64,000 nt of DNA from Salvator merianae (lineage: Eukaryota; Chordata; Lepidosauria; Squamata; Teiidae). The stretch covers positions 47,794,743 through 47,858,742 of the forward strand of contig QVOM02000112.1 in the NCBI GenBank assembly GCA_003586115.2. The letters run 5' to 3'. The stretch's first letter is position 1, and each line of letters begins with the position of its first letter. Positions 25,001 to 40,000 of this stretch are shown here, in pieces. The notes under the pieces are model-generated. The model was not told the DNA's origin, did not search any database, and worked only from the letters and a program-made list of their open reading frames with translations. The position numbers and the translations under genes were made by a program.

Positions 25001-28000
25001 CATGTTTCTCACTGCACATTCAAAGGCACACAAAACAACTCAAAATTCAGTCAAGTCTCCAAAATCCACCCTTAGAAATTGTTTTTGAAAATGCAGCCAA
25101 GCACTTTTTTCACTGTCAAAAAAAAAAAAAAGCAGGAAAAAGGCTGCTGGGCCAGCAAGAGGGTTCCAGAGTACTGCAGTCTTTATCTCTGGTTACTGCT
25201 TTCAGTGGCAAAACATGTTATGGTGAATCACAGAAATGTGTTAAGAGATCCATGGTCACAACTTGCATATAATGTTATGGCAAAATTATGCTGTGGGATT
25301 CCATGTTAGTGAAGGATGCACTGTATTATCCTAAGTCAGTGTTTTTACTGTATTTTATCATAGACTGTATAGATAACGTTTTTTCTTGCCTGTCTCAATT
25401 CTTGCAATTTAAATTTCGAATGGTTAATTGTGTTCTATACTTAAAGAAGTTTTAATTTTGGAATTTCAAAATTGGACCAAGTCATTTTTTTTTCTTGTTT
25501 TTAGAGATGTATAATTAACAACACTCACCGGTTAGTTGAGCTATGTGTGGCAAAGCTGGCTCAAGATTGGTTTCCTCTTCTTGAACTTCTTGCCATGGCC
25601 TTAAATCCTCATTGCAAATTCCACCTTTACAATGGTACACGTCCCTCTGAAACTGTTCCTGCTGGAGTTCAGCTGGCGGAAGATGAACTTTATGCTCGTC
25701 CTCCAGACCCACGATCACCAAAGGTGTGTCAACTGAAATTCTGAATAAATAAGAAATGCTTACCAAACTTCATTTAGACATCTCGTGGCAGTTGCTTTTT
25801 GTAGTCTTGGTTTGGCTTTCCAGGTTTGGCACAGCCCACAGGATAAGAAGTGAAAGAATCAAACTCTGTTTTGCTGGAATGGTCTTAACAAAATTATAGA
25901 GACCTAAGTTCTCAACCTGCATTGTGGTAAAACCAGAACTTGCATAGGAATATGATTTGAATCACTGATGCTACTTTTTGTTCAAATTTATATCCTGCCC
26001 TTCTCCAAAATGAATTTCCAGAAGTATACTGCAAAAACTTAAAATAAAAAATAATAATAAAACAATTGAAAACTTTTAAAATTCTAAAATCCATACATAG
26101 GCAGCACTTCCTACTTTACGGCAGTTCAAGTTAATTGCTAAATAATAAAGTTTAAAATTTGTTTTTATAGAAACATTAACAATAGAGATATGCAAGTTAG
26201 GAATGGAGAGTCATCGGTTCATACTTAAACTGAACTGTTTCCAGTTCAGCTTGAGTCTGAGCTATCATCAATTGTAGTGGCAAAGATTCTTTTCTTCCCC
26301 CAGTTTGTTCCTTACTTAAATTATAACTTGGAACAGTACAAGTCGGTATGTATAAATTCATAGAATATAGTCATCAGCTGACTTGAAATCTATTCTTCAT
26401 CGGTGGAGCATCCAGAGGCTGGTAAGACTGCCTTGCCACAACCCTTATACAAAGCTTATAATTGTGTTGTCGGTGATGTGCCCTTCTATTTCAGCTGACA
26501 TTTCATAGCATAAATACTGTTAACTGAACAGTGATACTTATTAGATCTCAGCTGGAAATTGTGGATAAAAGTTAAATTAAAGTAGCATTAATTATGTTTA
26601 ATTGCCTGAAGTTCAAAATTGCAGAAGCTATTACTTTGTTCTTAGTATATAATATTGATAGAAGTATTTTTAGGGCTAATTCCCTGTGAATTTCCAGAAG
26701 AGGAGGATTCAGTTCACATTGATAGATCTTTGAAAAAAACTCAGTAGGCTTCTTGCTGATGAGTGTCACAGTCACTTCATTCAGTTTCATTTAAGCTGTC
26801 TTTTTGGTTATTTACATACAAGAGAAATACTATTTCAAAAGATAATAAATTTTAAGTAAAGTCTTCTTAATTTAGAAATATTGATCTTTCTGTAATTATT
26901 CAATACTAATTGCATCATGACCTTTGGAAGTATGGAACATTTGAAAGTAAAGAATGAAGAACGATCAAGGTCAAGTAGAACTCAGTTTTTGTTTTCAGCT
27001 TCTAATTTAAAGCAAATTTATATATAAAGATTATTCATTTATCACATATTGGTATAAGCTTCTTGTTATGTAAGAAATTTTTTTTTGCAGGGTTGGCTAG
27101 TAGATCTCATCAACAAATTTGGCACATTAAATGGGTTTCAAATCCTACATGATCGTTTTATGAGTGGATCAGCGTTGAATGTTCAGATTATTGCAGCTCT
27201 CATCAAGTAAGTATTTTTCTCTCATCATGTTTTTTTACGTTTTTTAAAAAGAACTTACATATCTGTCTTTTTACTGAAAAATGAGGAATTCCCTTGGGGA
27301 AGGGGATAGGGCAACATTTTAAAATTCGTTTAAAATTCCCCAGTTGTCAAATACTTTTGTGTGTTAAATGGTAGGTTGCACCCATTGTACCAGTTAACCT
27401 GTTTGGGATCCCTTAGAGTTCCTTCAAGGAGCAGGGAGAGTGGAACAATTTTCTTGTTGTTTGTTATGGGCAGAACATTTTAAAAAGTCTAGATATGCTG
27501 CGGAGTATTCTGAGTGTTTTGTTTCAATTCAGAACAAAACTCAGAATTTGTTGTATGCCTTTGTGAACGTTTTAGTCTTGCTTTCATTGCCTTCAGTCAA
27601 AATCTTCAGATGTTAAATGCATGAATGTAAAAGTACACATTCAATGAAAGTACTCACAAAGATCCATCTAAAATGCTTGCAGAAAAACCATGATGCTTGA
27701 ATTTAGGATACTGTTGTGACAAACGTCTTGAGAAAAATGGTAGATATTGGTGGAGGACTGACAAAGGTGTTGTAGTGGGTAGGGGGAGAACTTTATTTCT
27801 TTAACGCAGTTCTTCTGTTAAGGATTTAGAACAGCTTAAGCTGGGTTTTTTGTTAGTCTTTATGTTGATCTTTTTCTCTTTCACAGACCATTTGGACAAT
27901 GCTATGAGTTTCTAACACTTCATACAGTGAAGAAATACTTCCTTCCAATTATAGAAATGGTTCCACAGTTTTTAGAAAATTTAACTGATGATGAACTGAA

Positions 28001-31000
28001 AAAAGAAGCCAAGAATGAAGCCAAAAATGATGCTTTGTCAATGATAATCAAATCCCTAAAAAACTTAGCCTCAAGAGTTCCAGGACAAGAGGAGACTGTA
28101 AAAAATTTAGAAATATTTAGATTAAAAATGATACTTAGGTAAGGTTCTCTATTCTTGTATGATTCTGTATTCGTGTCTATTTGATGCTGTATTCCACTCT
28201 GCTTACACTTGGTTTTCCTTCAGGTTGTTGCAAATTTCGTCTTTCAATGGAAAAATGAATGCACTAAATGAAGTTAACAAAGTAATATCTAGTGTATCAT
28301 ACTACACCCATCGGCATGGTAATCCTGAAGAAGAGGAATGGCTTACTGCAGAAAGAATGGCAGTAAGTTCACTTGCATTTATTTAGTCATAGTCGGGCAG
28401 AAGAATCAAGATGTCTTACTTATTAGGTTTTGACCATATTTTTTATTTGATATACGTTTGATATATTGTTAATAACTTACAAGATTAGAATTAGTGAAGT
28501 GCAGATAACTTTGTGGGAGAAACATTTTCCAGGTAAAGCTGATAGTGTCATACTGAAATAACTTTTACAGCCACCAAATTTCTCTCAATAGTCTTGAAAA
28601 CTAGAAATCTATTAATGAACTAATGGTTTAAGTGCCTTTTAAGTGTTTCACTCTTGAATAACTTTGTAATGAATTAAATTAACAAACTCAAATATAATGG
28701 TCCTTCTTGCCATACCTTCAATGGAGGATATTGTGTTGTGACAATGAGCTACAGCCACCCTCTTGGTGGTATCTCAGTTTTTAAATGCCCAGACATATGA
28801 GTGGCATCAGTGCTTCAGCATTTTTATGCAAATAAAGATTTACATTTTTACAGAATGTTACTACCGGTATGTATCACTAAAAAGTGGTATGTGGCGCTTC
28901 ATGGTTAGAACTAATATGCATGTTTGTGTTTTTCCTGTCTTGGGATTATTTCCTATTTTAGCTTTAATGTAACCTGTCCTGGGATAATATGGAGAAGGGT
29001 AGGTAAACATATTTGGAAAGAAAATGACTTTTACTCATTCCCCCCAATCAATTTAAAAGAGGTAAACAAAACAAAATTTGGACTGATTTGTTTGTAATTT
29101 GGCACATTTGTTGTTGGAGGGCACCGCTCTTGTCTGCAGCTTTCAGAAGAAATGCAAACAAAACAGGAAGGATATATACTGCTGTTGCTCAAGAAAAAAC
29201 ACTGTGGCATCTTGAAATGTGGCTAGATTCATCCTCTCAGAAGAAATATGCTTGCCTGCAAATTTCATTCAGTTCTGCAGCAAAATAAAACTTACAGACA
29301 TTTGCTTTTCTTAAAAAAGCTTAAACTTTGAAGGTGCTTAGCACAATAACTGATAAAAGTATTTACCTGTAATTTGATGTGTTGTCATGCAGAGGGGCTA
29401 ATTTGACAGCAAATCTCATCCACTTCTATCAAAAAGAAGAAAAGTTCATTGAGATGGCCCGCGGTAGGATTGTTAATGCCAGGTTATATTTTTAATTTTT
29501 TTAAGTTAGTGTATTACCATGGAAGTGGCAGTAATTGATTGAATGTTACCTTTCGAAATAAATAAAAGCATTCTTTTTTATGTTTTTCTAAATTTAGGAA
29601 TGGATCCAGCAGAATAATATTTTATCAATTGTACTAAGGGATAGTCTACATCAGCCTCAATATGTAGAAAAGTTAGAGAAAATACTTCGTTTTGTCATTA
29701 AAGAAAAGGCACTCACCTTGCAAGACCTTGACAACATTTGGGCTGCACAGGTAGGATTTAAACTGCAGTTTTTTTTTAAAAAGTCTTGTTGACTGTTGTG
29801 TGTCATTGAATTGCTTTACTTATTGTTAATCCCCCATTCCCTGAGTATGTTGTAGAAGGAGTAGGCAACAAAAGGTTGGGCTTGTGCTTCACTGTAAGTC
29901 ACCAATAGAAAAAACACTCTGTAGCTTGTAAAAGCTCAGCAGCAGCTTACTTCTCCATTGCGTTCTGTGATTTCTGCAGGACATTGTGCAAGTTTTATCT
30001 GAACTAAACCTTCAGGGGAAATTGCTTATAGGCTCGCAAATAATCCTTCCTGAGCTGTTGCATATCTTTGGTTTGGGGAATGTCTGTTGAAAAGGCTGCA
30101 GAGAAGATTTTGATGATCCACAGATGAGAGGCAATATACCACAGCCCTCTTATGCCACAGCAGCTAGCTCTGTCTGCAGGAGGACTTCCGCTGCAGGTTT
30201 TTTATTCCTGATGAATTACAGGTGATCTTGGATGAACAGCCTATTTCCTTGGCAGTTAAAGGGCTGATTACTTTGTTGAAGTAATAATAATAAATGCAAA
30301 TAATAAATTGCATGAAGAGAGCGGCTGACTGCTGTTCAGAAGTTTCAGCAATTGAGGAGTCACTAATTCTGAACTTTCAGGGTTCTTCTTTTATAGCTGC
30401 CAGCTTGCAAGAGGGGTAAGGCTGTGCCTTTTAAGCCTTAACCTCAAGATCTTTTAAAGATTCAAAAAAATGAGACATAGGCCAGCCCTCACCAAGAATG
30501 CAAATACAGCAGAGATAAGCAATACTTTTCTGTCAAAACAGATGAAGTAGGCTTTTTGGAGTAGCCTGCAGGAATTTTATGGCATTAAGGATGTGGCTAA
30601 GCAGGCTGTAAAGCAGCCAGCCCCAGCTCTAGAAGCAGTGGAGGGGCAGATATGAGCTAAGAAGGGATCCTCCTGGAAACCTAAATTAAAGGTGGTTTCA
30701 TCAGATTGGAATAGCTGAACAGGGAGAAAAGTATTAACGCTGAGGAGAGAAATCTCTTTTTCCCTATGCAAGAATAAGACAAAATATGGCTATGTTAGAA
30801 GGAGGGATGATGTAAGAAGCAGAATCTGGTCACTCATCTAAAGAGGAAATGGAACCTAAGGTGGATCTTATTGAAAATGATTGTGTATCTTATGAAAGAG
30901 AGTTTATTTATTATTTGCATCCATATATCACTCTTCACTGTCATGTCCCAGAGTGGTTTACAGATGATGAAATGACTCCAGTTGCCAGCAACTGCACTGC

Positions 31001-34000
31001 TTAAGGTAGGGGATGTCAATCCTCTGTCGTATAGTACTGTGTGTTGTCAACCTTAAACTAAAGAAAGCATGAATAGAAATGCAAGAGGCAGAGGGAGTCT
31101 AGGGATCTGTTTATTACATCAGATAGGAGTTGAAGGTGGCATCCTTACCTAGAACTTTCCAAATGAAATTAGAGTCTCCCACAAAGGCTTGAGGAATACA
31201 TCTGGTTCTGAGGTGGCCTCAGATAATGGGATTTTGGATATGTGGGCAGTGCCATTGGTAGATTCCTTAGTTGCTGGATGTCTGTTTGTCTCAATGGTAC
31301 TCTGCAGACACATTTAAAGAGCCAGGGGATAAAGTTGAATATATTCAAGGGGTCTTTGGGATATGATTCTTTATCTGCAAGGGTATCAGTAAACATGTCA
31401 TTGTTTGCCTAGAAGTGGTCAGATCAGTTGATAGCAGGGAGCACTTTTGATAAGGCACCTAGAAGTTGTTTAATAAATATTCACAGAGTTTTATGATTAG
31501 TGACAGACTCTTGTTGAGACAGTTTGCTTCTTTTGGCTGGGCCTGTGGTGTATACAGTAGCTGTCAGACATGTGTTGTGACTTTAATATTGGCATGTGAA
31601 CAGCCTTGCTGTGGCAGATGTGGCATTCGCTCCCTTTAAGAGGGCAACAGGTTGGCAAATATTGTCCTATATTAAGACGAGGGATAGGAAAAGAGATGTG
31701 CTTGCAGTATCGTTAGCTTAGGATCTGGATTTGGAGTAAATGTAGGAAATTGATTTCTTCTGTGAGAGATTTGTCATTCTTAAAAGCATTTTCTGGGTTC
31801 CCAACTGAGACCATTCTTTCACTCTTCTTCCTTTCATCAGCAGCTAGATAGATATTCATGGGTACATCCCACAATGGTACAAGAGAGAGCAGAAACTTGG
31901 GACAATTATCAGGGAAATATGAAAAGCCAAGGAATCAACTACTCAGCTTCTATATTAAGGGAGCATTCATTATTTTTTAAGGAGTTTTAGAAGATTTATG
32001 TTAATATTAGCTTTTTAAAAAAGTAATGAGACCTGGATATATTGTGAAGTTTGATAGCTTTCCAGATTCATGCTTTGTGGACCTCTCCTCTAAGATCCTC
32101 CCGGTTTAAAAGATAAGTGTACTACAAGTAGTAATGCAGTTAGTGAAGACAGGAACATTGAAATGGGTGTCCAGACAAACGGATCAGTGTGTGTATTCAT
32201 TATAATTAACTCAATTAAAGAACATGAGAAATTAGCTCTGTTCTTGACCTGAAATATGTCAACAAATTTGTCAAATAGTTCTAGATTCAAAATTGAGTCC
32301 TTAGCATCTAAAAGATCACTTTTTTGTAAAGCTGTCTCTCATCACTTGAGTTGAAGAATCCTTATTTACATATCCTGATTGAGGTCAGGGCTAGATGCTT
32401 CCTACTTTTCTATATAGGAGACAATCATTATCAGTTTAGGACTGTATCTTTTGATCTGTGAGCATCACAGGTGTTTACTAAGGACTTGGTAGTTATTTTA
32501 GAAACTGTTAGATTTATGGGAATTACTTTATTTGCATATTCAGAGTATTTTTATTGCAGTTTCATATTTTGATAATGCTGTGCAGAGTGTTAACTGAGTG
32601 GATACTTGATGCCTCTGTGCTTTTAATTAATAAAGAAAGGAGTTGCTTGATTCCCAGTCAACAGATTGTAGCATTGGAGCACAAATTTAGTGTGGCAAAA
32701 AGAAGGTTAAGGATTTAGTGGTTGCCATGAGTTCAGCTATAGCCCAAAAAAAGGCAGATGTATGAATAGTAGCATCTTTTCTGGGCAAAATTATTATCTA
32801 TATGGACTTGGTGTCACAGGCCAGGTTTTATACAGGAGATCTCCAAATTTTTATGGTTCCGTTTAGATGATTGATTGAGGTAGGCAGCCACAGATATGTT
32901 GTCTTACCTTAAATTCTTAGGACTCACTTACAGTGGTGATTGTATAAGAAGACTTTGACAGCTAGTATGTCAATTACAGACCCAGAAAATTTGGTGATTA
33001 TTGCTGATGTCTCTCTGTTAGGTTGAGGAGCACCTTGGTCAGGGATTTTGGAACAGTGTGAATAGAAAGAATTCCATTCATTGTTTGAACTGAAGGCAAT
33101 TGATTTGTTCTTGTTGGCATTCCAAGGGGAGATCAAGGGTTTGCATGTCCTGGTGCAATCTAATAACAGCAAAAGCATTCATCAATAAGCAGAGACGCTC
33201 TACATCCAGAGTCTTAATGGAAATGGCAGCTAGAATCTTTCACTGGGCATACTTACGTGTAATTTCTTTGTCTCTTATCCATCTCCAGGATATGCACATT
33301 GTTTGTTACTGAATTGGTTTCACTTTCTACTCAAGTATTCTTGTAGTTGTAGGATTTAAATTCCACGATTACTATTTTTTAATTTTTTCTGTGGAAGATA
33401 CAGACTTTTGCATGTAGTCAGCTGTAAGTGGAAAATGGAGGATATATATAAGAAAATCTGGTGAAACACTGTAAATATATTTGTACTTAGAAAAGGAATT
33501 CAGTATGTTAGCTCTCATCTTTGTCCTAACTCATGATTCCCATGTCCTCTGCAAAGAAGCTGAAGTATGTGTAACTGAAACAATTGTGTGCATTTTACAT
33601 TGCCGTCACTTCTTTCAGGTTGCAAATTTCTTGGAATAGGAACATAACAGTTCTTGGTGGGCTTTATGCTAATGACCTTAGTGACTAATGAGATGTACCT
33701 CCTTACAGGGCTTCCTGTCAGAGCAGGAACTGAAGAGCTTAAATAGAACCACATGCCCACGTGAGCCCATTTCCCCCCCCTGGCAGTTAGCAGTTTTTGG
33801 CTGGAAGTGTTTCTCCTTTTCTCTATTCATCTTCCATGATTAAAACAAAAAAAGATTTTTTAAAAAAATCCCTGGTTTCTCTGACAACAGAAGAATTTTA
33901 AAATTCAATTACTTAGAAGGAGGCATTTGGTTCACTGACTAAGCAAGGGGGAATTTTCTCTTTCCACAGTTGTTTTTAACTTCACTTTGTCAGTATACAA

Positions 34001-37000
34001 AGTGGTGCTGGTTTTCAGTTAAAGGAGGCAGCTATTGCCTCTTGTTCAAGTTGGAGGGATTTTTGCCGCTTCACCCCCATTTGAGCCTGCAGCTGCCTCT
34101 GGCCTCTTGGAGGCTAGAAGTCTGCCACTGTTGAGTGCTTTTTACATTGCCTTCACTTTTTGTAGCTTGTAAATTTCTTGAAGTAGGAGCTTAACAGTTC
34201 TGTGCTTTGTAACAAAACCTACCCATAGAGAACACATTCTAAATAACATTGCTACAGTAATACTTTCAAAGACTCTGGAGTAGTTTGAGCTTACATTCTG
34301 ATTTCTACTTGAAATCAGTTTTTGCATACCTCAGTTTTGTGTTATGTAGATGATTTAATATATTGATTTTGGAACCAAAAGTTTAAGCATGGTTTTGCTT
34401 GGAAAAAACATTGTGGAAGTATTTAGAGGGATAAAGCAAGGAATCCGGATGTTTTTTCTTGTGCATTATAAGTTTGCATATATGAAAAACAACTTTGGGT
34501 TAACGTACCTTTTTAGACCAAATGAGTATTAGAAGAAGTGTCCACAGCTGAGGGTATTTTGCATAGTACGCCTCTGCAAGGTTCATAGGCCTTGTAAGCC
34601 TTATGAATTAGCCAAGCTTCTGGGTGGAACAACTAGCAAACATTTCCATAGAGGTAAGGGACTGAGGCAAGCACTTTCCTGTCCTTACCTCTTCTTTCTG
34701 GATTCTCCTGGCCTTTTTCAAAGATGGGAAAGGATACTCCATCAGGCTACATGATGTCACTGGGCAGCAGGTCCATTTTATTTTCCCTGGACCCCGCCAC
34801 ACCTGTAAACAGAAGAAAATACGAAAGAAATGCTTTTTCTTCTGTTTTCAGGCCTGAAGGGGTTAGGGAAAGTACAGTGGCCCGAAAATAGTGTCATACT
34901 GTGGGATGATAGTGTCACACGGCCCTGCCCCCTTCCACCTCTGAAAACTGTTGCTCCAGTTTTTGTATCTAGAATGTCACTTTGTTAATATAAAGCTGAA
35001 AGGGATCACAAATTCAAGAGAGCAAGAGATAAAGGTTAGAGGTCTGAGGTATATGCGGTATGCTTTCGCTTATAAAAATTGTTAGAGTTTGATAATAGAA
35101 AAATGCCAGCACTATTACATGAATTGTTGAAAGGTCATTATAATTGCAGGTCAGTTCCTCTTAGTAGGATAGCGTTCCAGAAAATTGTTGTAATCAAAAT
35201 CTGAGTGTCATAAAAATGAGACAATTTTGTCCTTACAGAGGTAACAGCAAATGGTATTAATATTATTTATTATCAAGGCAGGAAAACATGAAGCCATTGT
35301 GAAGAATGTACATGACCTCCTTGCAAAATTGGCCTGGGATTTCTCTCCTGAACAGCTTGACCATCTATTTGATTGTTTTAAGGTAAATGTACATATTAAC
35401 CTGTTTTTGTTATCCTCTGGAGGTCACATGAAATTCTGTGCTTTTCATATTTTAATTAGACAAATGTGGTGTCCAAGTTTCCTGAGTTTAACATAGCAAA
35501 CCTATAAAAAATTATAATAGGTCAAAATATTGTTTGTGCAAAAAATACAAACTTTGTCCTCAATGAGTTTTGTGGATGATTAAAACAGATTCATAGTTCA
35601 TTAGGCAATTTTATTGGATGACACAGATATAATATGTGAATATCTAAAGCAGTACCTTTTTCCATATAGACCTGCCCATGCTTTAACATCATAAAGTGAG
35701 GGCCTTCTTGTAGTTCCACTGCCTTCAGAGGTGCAAGGGATTGCAGTATGTGAGGGGGCCTTGTCTGTGGTGTTCCCCAGATTTTGGAACATTTTTCAAG
35801 CTGAAGATTGTCAGGTGCCGACACTGTATTTTTCAGTGCCTGTTTAAAACATACCTCTTCACCCAGGCCTTTGATGGTTAGTTTCCCTGTAATCTTGTGG
35901 GGAGGAGAGGGGTAGGCTGTATTTTATAATGTATTTTATGTTTAAGTGTTATAAATATTATCTTTTTACTATTGTAAAAGGAAGCATTCACAGAATGGTC
36001 TAGTCCAGTTATTTTAGATCAGTTTCAGGTATTGAGGCCTGGGGATGTGCGTAAACGTGCCTGCTGGGGTTTGGCCAACCATGTGCCCTCTGGATCCTTA
36101 CCCTTCTTGGCTGATTAAATCTAGCTGGTAGGGTATGACTTGAGTGTGTTCAGCGAGTGGTGAAATGTCTCTTTGACTGATGGGGTGGTACTGCTGGTTC
36201 TTAACGAGGCAGTAGTGTGCCCCTTCCTCAAGAGACCAACTCTGGATCCAGGTGAGTTAAACAACTACTGCCCAGTGGCCAATACACCCTACCTAGGCAA
36301 GGTACTGGAGAGAGTTGTGGCTGCCTGATTACAAGCATGCTTGGAGGAAGCTGATTATCTAGACCCATTTCAATCCAGCTTCAGGCCCGATTATGACATG
36401 GAAACACCTTTGGTTATCCTGGTTGATGGTCTTCTAGAGAACAGAGGCAGGGGGAATGTTACTATGTTGGTTCTCCTGGACCTCTCAGGGATTTTTGATA
36501 CCATTGAACATGGTATCCTTCTGGAAAGGCTATGGAGTTGGAGGCACCATATTGCACTGGTTGCACTCCTGTCTCCAAGGACGATGTCAAAGAGTGGCTG
36601 TGGGAGAGTTCTGCTCGATGCCTTGAGAACTCACTTGTGGGGTTCCTCAGGGATTGATGTTATCTCCTGTGCTCTTTAACATTTATATGAAGCTGCTTTG
36701 GAGTTAGGCGCCCTCAATATGCAGATAAACAGCCAGCTCTATTTCTCCATGCCATCTGAATCAGGAGAGGTAGTTGAGGTGCTTGACAGATGCTTGGTTG
36801 CAGTAATGGGCCAGATGGAGGCCAATAATTTGAAACTAAATTCAGATAAGATGGAGCTGCTGTATCTCATAAACATGAGGAAAGGAGACATCCTGTTCTT
36901 GATGGGACAGGTGCGTAATTTGGGGTTGCTCTTGGACTCTATGCAGATACATGAAGCTCAGGTGGAAGCAGTGGCCAGAAGCACCTATTTCCAACTACTG

Positions 37001-40000
37001 TTGGTCCTCCAGCTACAGCCCTTTTTGGACAGAGTCAGTCTGGCCACAGTAATCCTTGCTCTGGTAACTTCTGTATTGCAATATTGTAATGTGATGTACA
37101 TGGGGCTGCCCTTGAAGACAATTGGGAAACTGCAGCATGCCAGTCCTAAAAGAACTGCCCTGGCTGCCTATTTGCTACCGAACTCAGTTAAAGGCATTAA
37201 CTTATAAGGTCCTAAATGGCTTAGGCCCCAAATATCTTAAAGAATGCCTCCTCCCATATAGACCTGCCTGTGCCTTAAGATCTGCTGGTAAGACCCTCTT
37301 AGCAGTCCATCATCTTCATTAGTTAAGGGGGTGGGAACCATGGAAAAGCATTCTCAGTCATAGCCCTCAGGATATGGAATATTCTCCCCTCTGAGGAGCA
37401 TCAGGCATCCTCATTGTATGTGTTCAGATGACTGGTGAAGCTGCGCCTCTTTCCCCTGGCCTTCAGCTGAGGGAACAACATCCCCTTCCCATGCAGGCAT
37501 TGTCACTGTTTTAGTCATTTTTTAAATCTGTTTTTGTTATGATTTTATTGTGACCCACCCTGAGACCTTTGGGTATAGGGTAGGGTAGAAATATAAATCT
37601 TTAGGTGAGTGGTGGGCTATGCATAACTATTTTTTATCATTCTACTTGGCATACTACTGATTTTAGTGTTACAGTTTTCAATTTGTTTTGTAGGCAAGTT
37701 GGACAAATGCAAGCAAAAAGCAGCGTGAGAAGCTACTTGAGCTCATTCGTCGTCTTGCAGAAGATGATAAAGATGGTGTGATGGCTCACAAAGTACTGAA
37801 TCTTCTGTGGAATTTGGCACATAGTGATGATGTTCCAGTTGATATTATGGATCAGGCGCTTAGTGCCCACATTAAAATCTTAGATTATAGCTGTTCACAG
37901 GTAAATAACTATTCTTGGGTGGCTGTTAATACTGCATCAGTTGATACTTAATAACAAAATAGTTCGAGTGCTTCTATTATGTCCTCAGTTTGAATTATTT
38001 GCTTCTTTCTTCACAAAAATCGCAGTTTTCTGTTGTATCTCGAGGTGTAATTTGTGGTTGATATGCCGTATTTCTAAACCAGGACTGCAAACCTGATTTG
38101 GAGGGATGGTGGAGATCAAAATGTCTGAATTCAGATGCAGTGGTAAATTATATCTGCTGAAGTAACTGATTAAATAGTATCTGAGCAAAGAGGAAATAAG
38201 GAGAGTGTACATGCAAATTTGAGCCCTGCTCTGATGGAACATTTAGAGTGTTCCAAAATTTTTAAGAATGTTGACGTTCTCCAAAAATCCTATATTAAAC
38301 AGTGGAATTTGGAAAGTGCTTCAGAAATTCTTTAAGTTCACTGGATTGACAGGGTGTTTTTTATTTTTATTTTTATTTTTCTTATATGTCCAACAGATTG
38401 GAAAATTATTTCATTAGTCCCTATTGCTGGCACATTCAGAGCAAATTTAGAAGAGACTGAATATTCAGCATAACAGAAGAGTCTTCTGATGGAACTCTCA
38501 GAATGTTCTGAATGTTTTTTTGAGTTTTGTTCCAAATCATAGCTAGTATAATTGTAATAATAATAATCTAAACTAGGATTTGCTAATATAGTGAAATTTT
38601 CATTTGTGACCAGTACATCACAAACATTCTTTGAATGTTGTCTTCTCCATGCTTCTGTGAGCTGAAGGCTTGAGTTCCAGATATGAAGTGCATGAATAAT
38701 TGATACAGATTTCACAGTTCTTTTAATTAAGTGCTTAGAAGTATTTATTACTTTTAATTGATACTTTCAATTATTGATGTAATAAGGCCTGTTTTGGTCT
38801 TACTTCTGAAATGATTTCTCTTGGCTGGTCACAGAACTGTTTGTGAAGGTACTTAATGTAAGCATAATTTAAAACATGTTTTGTGCTCTCAGGACATATA
38901 ATCCAGCTGAGACATCATTTCATTCAAGTCAGGATCCAATTTAATATATATTTTGTTCCACCATATTTATCTTGGCCATGAATACTGTACTGTACATTTA
39001 TTCCTACTGCCTGAAAATTATTTATCTGACACCTGCTAAAATTGAAGTATTTTCTTCTTAAGGATCGGGATACGCAAAAAATACAGTGGATAGATCGTTT
39101 TATAGAAGAACTTCGCACAAATGACAAATGGGTCATTCCTGCATTGAAACAAATTAGGGAAATTTGTAGTTTGTTTGGTGAAGCACCACAGAATTTGAGG
39201 TGAGACATGAATGCATTGGGCTACCCAGAGCATACAGTTTATGACTTTTAGAAGCAGGAAAATATAATAGAAAATGTTAATTTCTTGAAATGAAAAAGTA
39301 AAAATATCATGTTCTTGTTTTATTCATAAATATTTGAGGAGCAAATCTGTGCAAAAGTATGCATTTTCTATTCTTCACATTTCCCAACCTTAAACCTGAA
39401 TCATCCTGAGCAGAAGTCCCTAAATATTTTAGGTCTGATGGAGTTCTTGAAACGAATGACGTAGCTGTGTTTGGGTTGGTGGTCACTGCTTCCCCAAAGT
39501 TTTAATATCAGCTGGACTCCTATTGCTGAGGATAAAAATGATGGATAAAAAAATAAAGTACCAATAAGGGTTTCTTGTATGTACTAAAGTAAATCGCATA
39601 TGTGAGCTGTACTGGCAAGAATCCTTGCCAGCACTTTATTTTTCTAATCTACATCATTAATTTTACTTCCTCTGGGATACCTTAACAACACAAGTCCAGC
39701 AGACTGGTGGAATTTGGGAGGGAAGCTGTAAGTACCATAAAGCATCAGTTTCACAGAACTAAAGCTGATAATGCTCATATAGGCAAACACTCTTTGCATA
39801 CTCACCAAAGATTCAAGAAGCTAACAACAGGAGCTGGCAATGTCACTTCCAAATAAGTAGACTACTACCTTAGCAAGTCCTTTGAATGGCTGTTTGTGAA
39901 TTCAGTGTAATTTGTATAAATTGCTTAGGGTTTTTTCCTGCAAAAGTGATAGGTAAGAATATCAGCTGTCAAATCTTGCCATGACTTTCATTTGTATTTA

